A DNA stretch of 64,000 nt from positions 3,472,001 to 3,536,000 of the forward strand of contig OZ242253.1 in NCBI GenBank assembly GCA_965206975.1. Direction: 5' to 3'. The stretch's first letter is position 1. Each line of letters begins with the position of its first letter. The translations under genes and the position numbers were made by a program. The notes beneath the pieces are model-generated. The model worked only from the letters and a program-made list of their open reading frames with translations. It was not told the DNA's origin and made no database searches. The DNA is from JAAXGI01 sp965206975 (GTDB taxonomy: Bacteria; Gemmatimonadota; Gemmatimonadetes; Longimicrobiales; Gaopeijiaceae). Of the stretch, positions 58,971 through 64,000 are shown piece after piece.

Positions 58971-59130
58971 ATGCCCAGTCAGCTTCCCGCTCTCGTTCCT
59001 AAAGGGTTGTCTTATGAAGACTTGGAGGACGCCCACGCGATCTACGGAGCCCTGGCCCCCAGGACCCGGAAGTTATACCTCGGGTACCTCCAGCGCTACC
59101 GTGATGCCGGGTTTGAACTCGGATCCTGCA
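58971..59130 (+). pseudogene. Tyrosine recombinase (integrase), N-terminal fragment cut by IS
   Basis: 52 codons plus the target duplication, starting at the ATG at 58971 (a GTG at 58941 is also open). LSYEDLEDAHAIYGALAPRT then RKLYLGYLQRYRDAGFELGS is the beginning of the SAM-like core-binding domain of phage-type integrases. It stops at the IS1380 insertion at 59131. The frame continues directly in the downstream fragment when the insertion is removed (see findings). Confidence 0.85.
59127..59130. repeat. Left copy of 4-bp target site duplication TGCA
   Basis: TGCA directly before the insertion and again directly after it (60762-60765). Keeping one copy joins the integrase halves in frame. 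Confidence 0.8.
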
Positions 59131-60761
59131 GGGAGAGGTGAAATAGGGCATCATGGGTGTGGATGGGACCGGAGGGGAAGTTGGCGGGGATATGGGGGGC
59201 TGACGGAGGGAAAAGAGGCGGCTCGGATCTGTGGTATTGAGTGGGCGGGGCGGTATTGGACAGACGGGGAGGACGACTGGAGGGGAGAGGGCCTGGAGGA
59301 ATGCGGGGCGGGAGTAGTCAGGCTGGGAGAGGAGGCGGGAGTCCGGAGGCGAGGCGTCTGAGAGCGAGGAGGATATGGGGTCTGGCGGGATCGTCACGGA
59401 GCAACTGGACGTAGAGCTTGCGGCTGTGGCGAGTGAGCTTGGCGGGCAAGCGGAGGAGCCAGAGCCGGAGGCGGTTGGGTTGAGCTGTGCGCCAGGCTCC
59501 GGAGAGGGCGGTGGTCCTGAGTGTGTGGAGGAGCTGGTAGGCGATGGCGCCGAGGGCCCAGAGGAGCGCGTTGCCATCGAGGTCATCGATGGCGGTGGCC
59601 CCTGCTCCGAGCTGGCCGAGTTCCTTGATCCTCTGTTCGACGACAGCGCCCTGGTTGTAGCGGCGCCAGGCGGTGAGGACGTGGATGCCTTCGATGTTGG
59701 TGAGTACGTGAGCGCTTAGTGGGACTTCGTAGGTGTCGAGCGCGAGGGTGTCTGGGCCTTGGAGCGGACGCCGTGTGTGGAGCGAGAGAAGACGGACGCC
59801 CCACAGACAGCGGGAGGTGGTCCAGAGCTCATGACCGGGGAAGATGTGCTCACCCTTGCGAGAGCGACGCCAGGGCTGGTGATGGTCGGCAAGCCAGCGG
59901 TGGGCAGGGAGCTTGAGCAGGAAACGGACCTCGAGGTCATCGAGGGTCCGTACCATGGATCGGCTGAAGAAGCCCTTGTCGAGACGCACGGTGATGGTCT
60001 CGACCCCCACGGAGCGCAGGCGCCCCACCAAGTCGGTGATCCACGCCTCGGCCCCCGCGGCGGTGGGGGCGTTGCCCGGGCGCCAACGGATACCCATACA
60101 GTCTCCCGTCTCCTGAACGAAGGCCAGAAGCGGATGGTGCGACGGTCGACCGGGCTTGTGCGGGTTGTAGCCCCGCTCGGCGCCCACTTGCTTGCGTCCG
60201 TAGCGCACGCTGACGGTGGAGTCGAGGGTCAGGGTCAGCGCCCGGGGCACGCCCCCCAGTCTCCAGCGCCGGCACACGATGTGCCACAGGAGTTCGTCGA
60301 GGAGGGGCACGAGCGGCTCACCTGCGCGGCGCAACCAGCGTCCGAACGTGGTGGGATCGGGCAGGCGAGTCCAGCCGAACAGGCGTCGAATGCCGCGCCG
60401 GTCCAGGAGCGGCAAATCGTCGAGCACGCGGCCACCGTAGAGCAGAAGCACGACCCACACCTCGACCATCAGGCTGGGACGGAAGAAGCCGGCAAGCCCT
60501 TCGCTCCGACGGTCGATCCAGGAGCCCAGGCCCATGCCGTCCCACAGATACCGGACCAGAATCAGCCCGCCTCCATCGGTCAGATCCCGGGCGCTGTGAC
60601 GAATCCGTAGCGGGGAGCCCTCACCTTGTACATGGGGCCGAGAACAGATACGATGGTTGCGCACCGTCTGGGTGCCTTTTGTGGCGAGGAACCTTCTTGG
60701 ACGAAGTGCCCTCAACCTAAGGCCTTAGACGGTGTTTTTCTTCCCTATGCTACTCCCCTCA
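59131..60761. mobile_element. IS1380-family insertion sequence (1631 bp)
   Basis: One transposase gene with short flanks. Weak terminal inverted repeats: the left end begins GGGAGAGGTGAAATAGGG and the right end, read inward on the other strand, TGAGGGGAGTAGCATAGGG (about 11 of 18 aligned bases match). It is bounded by a direct TGCA duplication, a length in the range known for this family. Its orientation is opposite to the integrase it splits. Confidence 0.88.
59318..60715 (-). CDS. IS1380-family transposase
   Basis: 465 residues, the usual length. DDE catalytic residues in the family context: Asp165 in LTLDSTVSVRYG followed by the diagnostic GYNPHKPGRPSHHPLLAF, Asp246 in VRLDKGFFS, and Glu360 in YNQGAVVEQRIKEL. 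The element looks intact and could still transpose. Start at 60715 is taken for length; internal starts exist. Confidence 0.9.
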   Translation of the reverse strand: MRALRPRRFLATKGTQTVRNHRICSRPHVQGEGSPLRIRHSARDLTDGGGLILVRYLWDGMGLGSWIDRRSEGLAGFFRPSLMVEVWVVLLLYGGRVLDDLPLLDRRGIRRLFGWTRLPDPTTFGRWLRRAGEPLVPLLDELLWHIVCRRWRLGGVPRALTLTLDSTVSVRYGRKQVGAERGYNPHKPGRPSHHPLLAFVQETGDCMGIRWRPGNAPTAAGAEAWITDLVGRLRSVGVETITVRLDKGFFSRSMVRTLDDLEVRFLLKLPAHRWLADHHQPWRRSRKGEHIFPGHELWTTSRCLWGVRLLSLHTRRPLQGPDTLALDTYEVPLSAHVLTNIEGIHVLTAWRRYNQGAVVEQRIKELGQLGAGATAIDDLDGNALLWALGAIAYQLLHTLRTTALSGAWRTAQPNRLRLWLLRLPAKLTRHSRKLYVQLLRDDPARPHILLALRRLASGLPPPLPA

Positions 60762-60765
60762 TGCA
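60762..60765. repeat. Right copy of target site duplication TGCA
   Basis: Matches the left copy at 59127-59130. Confidence 0.8.
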
Positions 60766-61559
60766 GGATCCGGGCTGAACTCACGGGCCGCTCGCTCCGA
60801 GCGTGGATCGATGCCGAGAGGCGGAAGGGGCGGGCTCCGGGCTCGATTCGGTTTGGAATGACAGCGATCAGGAAAGCAGCCGTCGCTTTCGATTGCCCCA
60901 TCTCTGAGAAGGAGTGGGCGCTCGTTCGATGCGCTTTCAAGCGGGCTTCCCGAGAGAACAGGAACAGGAGGCGCGGATCGGTCGAAGGTGTCGGGTGGGA
61001 ATCGGCTGATCAGTGTGCCCGGCGCGCCGGGCGGTCGGGAGATCTCAAGGGACTTCGGGATTGTGCGATTATCCGGCTCGCCAGCGATGCCCTGCTCCGG
61101 GTCGGGGAAATTTCGGCGCTCAATGTCGAAGACTTTGAGGAGAAGGGAGACGGTACCGGCATCATCCATATTCGGTCATCCAAGACGGATCAGACGGGTG
61201 CGGGGGCGGCACTCGATATTGGGCCACCAACGGTTGATGCGGTCAATGAGTGGATTGAGTCGGCGGAGATTACAGAGGGTCCGCTTTTCTTGAGTACCCG
61301 AGGAAGAAAGGCCGGAGGTCGGATTGCTGCTAACGGCCTGGACGCCATGTTCAAGGTCAGGCTCAAGGCCATCGGGGTCGAGGGGAGGGTCGGGGGTCAC
61401 TCCTTCCGGCGCGGGTCCTGCGCCTCTCTCATCAAGGCGGGAGCCCACACCGTGGAGATACAGGAAGTCGGGCGGTGGGCGAGCGAGGAGATGGTGACGC
61501 GCTACGCCAAGGGGCAGCTAGAGAACGCCACGATAAAATACCGCTACGGGGGAGAGTGA
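60762..61559 (+). pseudogene. Tyrosine recombinase, C-terminal fragment
   Basis: 265 codons that continue the N-terminal fragment. The joined protein has 317 residues with a full catalytic set: Arg165 (LLRVGEIS), Lys193 (SSKTDQTG), His265 and Arg268 (GGHSFRRG), Trp291 (VGRWASEE) in the place of the second His, and the nucleophile Tyr300 (VTRYAKG). Without the N-terminal core-binding half the fragment is unlikely to work. A start inside it (ATG at 60861, GMTAIRKAA) could in principle make a truncated catalytic domain. Confidence 0.88.
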
Positions 61560-61561
61560 GG

Positions 61562-61603
61562 CCGAGGGGGCTCTCCTCTACGATACCCGAAAAGCCCCCT
61601 CGG
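61562..61603. terminator. Strong inverted repeat between convergent genes, probable two-way terminator
   Basis: CCGAGGGGGCT (61562-61572) and AGCCCCCTCGG (61593-61603) pair perfectly over 11 bp with a 20-nt loop. It starts 3 bases after the integrase stop and faces the phage gene end at 61629. No long T-tract. Confidence 0.65.
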
Positions 61604-61628
61604 TCGTCTCAAGGGGTTCTAGGGGCGC

Positions 61629-62018
61629 CTATGACAATTTCGGAGAACACATGTCGTGCATCTCAAGAGATACGGCACCCCTTGCGTCTTCCTCTGATGC
61701 GTCCGGGTCCCTTAAGGCCAACTCCGCCGTACTGAGCGCGCTCTGGTAGAGTTCCTGACGGGAGCGACAACCTAGTAGTTCTCCAACAGCTAGCGCATCC
61801 CAGCCCTTGTATCCTGGACGTTTCCGAGCAAGACCAAACGCCAGACTAGCAACCGCCTCCAAAGCTAGACGTTCACCAGCCGTAGGTATCTTGTCCCGAT
61901 AGGTGTTCTTCAACTCGACGCAGAGCAGCGAGTCACGGAATACCATTTCCCCTGCGGATTGCTTGCCTGCTTCAAATGCCGTCTCAGTAGCCCGGTCAAT
62001 CCACGATAGATCGCTCAT
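61629..62018 (-). CDS. Hypothetical protein of the phage-like module
   Basis: 129 residues; ATG at 62018 with AAGGAAG about 8 bases upstream. Mostly helical and soluble (ATETAFEAGKQSAGEMVF; SALSTAELALRDPDASEEDA), no recognised domain. Its codon use is visibly less GC-biased than that of chromosomal neighbours, as expected for imported DNA. Last gene of the minus-strand phage run, 90 bases after the tail-terminator-like gene. Confidence 0.65.
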   Translation of the reverse strand: MSDLSWIDRATETAFEAGKQSAGEMVFRDSLLCVELKNTYRDKIPTAGERLALEAVASLAFGLARKRPGYKGWDALAVGELLGCRSRQELYQSALSTAELALRDPDASEEDARGAVSLEMHDMCSPKLS

Positions 62019-62108
62019 ACTCTATCTTCCTTGTCCTGTGCCTAGGTGGTTTTGTTTCTCTCCTCCCCCGCTACTCTTGACCCGCTCGATTGTTCCGACG
62101 AGGAGACG

Positions 62109-62525
62109 TCAGACCGCCGCCCCCTCGTACCTGACTTCGAGGGGAACAGTCGTCGAACTGACGAGGAACTGATCCCGGCGATATCGAGCGTTGAGGAATA
62201 CGCCATTCGCCCGCACACGCAGATCCCCCATCACGGCAAGAGCGCTCGGAAACAGTCTGTAGACTTCATCCTCATAGGCAGTGAGAGCCGCATCCCCTTT
62301 CCCGAACGGCGTCCCGATCTCGATTACGGCCAGGGGTCTCCTCTCGACTGTCCCCTCAGGAGTCATGCCGAGTCGCTGGGTAGTCCCTCCCACGATCTCA
62401 ACCCGCATCCAGCTACCCGGCCCTCGAGGGTCGAACTCTTCCCCGTCGAGGTAGACTTTTTGAGGAAGGGAGTTTGAGTCTTCGATCTTCAAAAGCACTG
62501 CCGCCCGGATCTCTGAAAGAGTCAT
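62109..62525 (-). CDS. Phage tail-terminator/completion-like protein
   Basis: 138 residues. The arrangement MTLSEIRAAVLLKIEDSNSL, WMRVEIVGGTTQRLGM, AVIEIGTPFGKGDAALTAYE and the C-terminal YRRDQFLVSSTTVPLEVRYE matches the pattern of short siphophage tail-completion proteins of the DUF4128 kind (N-terminal helix, beta-barrel with VxIxTP-like strand). Start overlaps the stop of the gp10-like gene by 4 bases. Assignment rests on pattern and position. Confidence 0.6.
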   Translation of the reverse strand: MTLSEIRAAVLLKIEDSNSLPQKVYLDGEEFDPRGPGSWMRVEIVGGTTQRLGMTPEGTVERRPLAVIEIGTPFGKGDAALTAYEDEVYRLFPSALAVMGDLRVRANGVFLNARYRRDQFLVSSTTVPLEVRYEGAAV

Positions 62526-62848
62526 CGGAATTTCGCCGCCTCTTCATAAACGATCCGCTCCCAATTTGCGCGGGTCAGCGTCATTGCCAATCGTTTTGAA
62601 GAGCCTCGGGAGAATTCGATCTTCGGTGCATACGGGGAATCGGTGCTGATCTCAATCACTCCGTCACGCTCAATCACTCGCCAGCTTCCCTTGAGCGCTC
62701 CCGTGAGTACCGGGACACCCGGGGAGCCGGTTGAGGGATCTCCCTCAGTGATCGATCGGTGAACCCGGACGGCGCAATTGTGGAGAAGATGCTCCCGCGC
62801 TCGTTGGAGCTTCGCTTTAAAGATCTCGATATCCGTTTCGTAGCTCAC
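62522..62848 (-). CDS. HK97 gp10-like head-tail component
   Basis: 108 residues. N-terminal helix, then PVLTGALKGSWRVIERDG and TDSPYAPKIEFSRGSSKRL, the LTG-x-L-x-S ... YAxxxEFG pattern of HK97 gp10-like proteins that sit at the head-tail joint. It overlaps both neighbours by 4 bases, so portal, gp10-like and terminator-like genes are translated as one coupled unit. Confidence 0.75.
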   Translation of the reverse strand: MSYETDIEIFKAKLQRAREHLLHNCAVRVHRSITEGDPSTGSPGVPVLTGALKGSWRVIERDGVIEISTDSPYAPKIEFSRGSSKRLAMTLTRANWERIVYEEAAKFR

Positions 62849-63888
62849 TCGCTCAGCACTCCCGAAAGACGGGCCGCTTCCTCAACGGCCATGCCCCCGG
62901 CGATCAGCTTTTGAAATGCAGTTGTTCTCCCCACAACGTCATGCGCCCACAGACTGCCGAAGTCGAAATCGAGCGACGCGAGATCCAGCTTGCGGGAAAG
63001 CTCTTCGGCGATCCTCGCGCTAAGCGGCTCGCAACTGCCCATCACGAAGCGCCGCCACGACTCCCTCTGTCCCGTCCCGTCGCCGTCATTCACGAGGGAG
63101 ACAGGGACTCCGCAAGCAGTCACAAGCGACTCAATCACGTCTTTCCTGAGGCTTCTCAAAACGTCCGGGGGATGCGCGCCGATTCTCGACTGTGCCCAGT
63201 CCCGTCGAGGCGCGGCCGCGGGTCCCTCGCCCCACCCTGAGGCAGTCGTTTTCAGAACAACCGGTCGGCCTCTCGCTTTCGCTAGATCGCTCTTCATTTC
63301 GGCCAGGGGATCCCCTTCCCCACCGTCGCCGCCGTCGCCCGGGATCGGGAGAAGAAGCGCCGAGGGTGCTCCCGCTTCCTCGCCTAATCGCTGCTCAAGC
63401 ACACCCGCGAGAGTGCCGGTAGCCGTAGCGAACTGGAGCGGCCCCAATCCCTCCCACGATCTCCCGGGGAGAGTTGCGTATCGGAAATGCAAAACCCCTG
63501 CACTCGGGATCGTCTTTGACGTTGAGGAAGTCGGCCCCTGGCGCTCGACCCGATAGACCCAAGCTCCCTCATCCGCCCCGCCCGTGATCGTCCACGAAGT
63601 CGCGGGGCGAAGAATGATCACGCCGCCCGAAACGCCGATTTCATAGATGGCCTGACCGTGCCTCACGAGCTGGCGAACGAGATCCCCTAGAAACGAGGGG
63701 GAGAGCGCCGGGAGTTTCGGGTCCAGCTTCGCCGCCTGAAAAGCGGACTGGTAAGCCCACGCCGCCGCCTCGACTGCCGCGGTAGCGTTTGCCGACTTCG
63801 CGGGATTCTCGGCCGCGTCTACGAGAGCGTTCACGAGAATATCCGTGTAGCTGTCTCGGCGCTCCCAGAATCGCCACGGAATCTTCAC
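62845..63888 (-). CDS. HK97-type phage portal protein
   Basis: 347 residues from the GTG at 63888, which has a GGGGAGGGG site about 9 bases upstream; the frame upstream to 63960 lacks sense. Portal-like features: LSPSFLGDLVRQLVRHGQAI, VLHFRYATLPGRSWEGLGPL, LRKDVIESLVTACGVPVSLV (the clip/stem region), SLWAHDVVGRTTAFQKLIAG and a C-terminal helix. It is short for a portal (usually 380-450), as in some compact siphophages. The gene order places gp10-like directly after it, with no protease or capsid gene between. Confidence 0.8.
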   Translation of the reverse strand: MKIPWRFWERRDSYTDILVNALVDAAENPAKSANATAAVEAAAWAYQSAFQAAKLDPKLPALSPSFLGDLVRQLVRHGQAIYEIGVSGGVIILRPATSWTITGGADEGAWVYRVERQGPTSSTSKTIPSAGVLHFRYATLPGRSWEGLGPLQFATATGTLAGVLEQRLGEEAGAPSALLLPIPGDGGDGGEGDPLAEMKSDLAKARGRPVVLKTTASGWGEGPAAAPRRDWAQSRIGAHPPDVLRSLRKDVIESLVTACGVPVSLVNDGDGTGQRESWRRFVMGSCEPLSARIAEELSRKLDLASLDFDFGSLWAHDVVGRTTAFQKLIAGGMAVEEAARLSGVLSE

Positions 63889-64000
63889 CCTATGATCCCC
63901 CCTCCCCTGAGAGTGACAAACGCTCTCAGAATCGAGGCGGCCCCGCTGCGCGACCACCAACCCGCAGGGCTGGCGAGTACAGTTGACACGTCTCCCGAAT

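Overview
The window is a 64 kb piece of a high-GC, diderm bacterial chromosome with one end of a mobile element. There are no rRNA, tRNA or CRISPR signals. Diderm markers are an LptF/LptG pair, a TolC-family channel, beta-barrel proteins, several lipoproteins and meso-diaminopimelate cell-wall enzymes (Mpl, a DapF-family protein, an LD-carboxypeptidase). The mix of exported TolB-propeller proteins, a very large MA-peptidase/propeller/Omp85-like protein, two gamma-glutamyltransferases, two PQQ-type dehydrogenases and an SpmA-SpmB pair resembles Gemmatimonadota. That assignment is an inference from gene content, not a computed placement.

Layout. 1-8.2 kb: the end of a 3-hydroxyisobutyrate dehydrogenase-family gene; an M28 peptidase and TolB-like lipoprotein pair; two exported proteins of unknown role; a methyltransferase; and the two ATPases of a peptide ABC transporter beside the broken remains of its binding protein. 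9-21.8 kb: an outer-membrane protein; a tightly overlapping spmA-spmB-mpl operon; gamma-glutamyltransferase; a quinoprotein dehydrogenase; LD-carboxypeptidase; an amidohydrolase lipoprotein; and a fatty-acid hydroxylase-type enzyme. 22-29.8 kb (minus strand): the large peptidase/propeller/barrel protein, a YbhB-like protein, an SDR, then a SahR-like regulator overlapping ahcY, preceded by a perfect inverted repeat. 30-36.7 kb: cobA, a MOSC protein and mobA; a soluble aldose dehydrogenase; a small Cys-rich protein; a DedA protein; and a second gamma-glutamyltransferase. 37-44.9 kb: lptF-lptG, a DapF-family protein lacking both catalytic cysteines, an M24 aminopeptidase, a phosphodiester-glycosidase lipoprotein, a 29-nt poly-C tract and a CPBP protease. 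45-48.9 kb is gene-poor with coding-like relics around a universal stress protein and a TolC-like protein. 49-58.8 kb (minus strand): an HNH protein, priA, an M24 peptidase, a frameshifted methyltransferase, a CcmH-like protein with an unusual thiol spacing, and carB.

From about 58.8 kb to the window end lies an integrated element: a tyrosine recombinase gene, and four minus-strand genes, three of them phage head/tail type (portal, gp10-like, tail-terminator-like). The recombinase gene is cut by a 1.63 kb IS1380-family insertion. Removing the insertion and one copy of the 4-bp target duplication (TGCA) restores a single 317-codon frame with a full catalytic set.

How the genes fit together: many products take peptides or amino acids apart outside or around the cytoplasm (M28, M24 x2, MA peptidase, gamma-glutamyltransferase x2, ABC ATPases, LD-carboxypeptidase), which suggests a protein- or peptide-scavenging life. 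A second theme is murein recycling (mpl, LD-carboxypeptidase). A third is methyl-cycle control (sahR-ahcY and several methyltransferases). The points most worth following are the DapF double Cys-to-Ser change, the spmA-spmB-mpl linkage, the SahR-like switch and the IS-split integrase next to an unusually ordered phage module.
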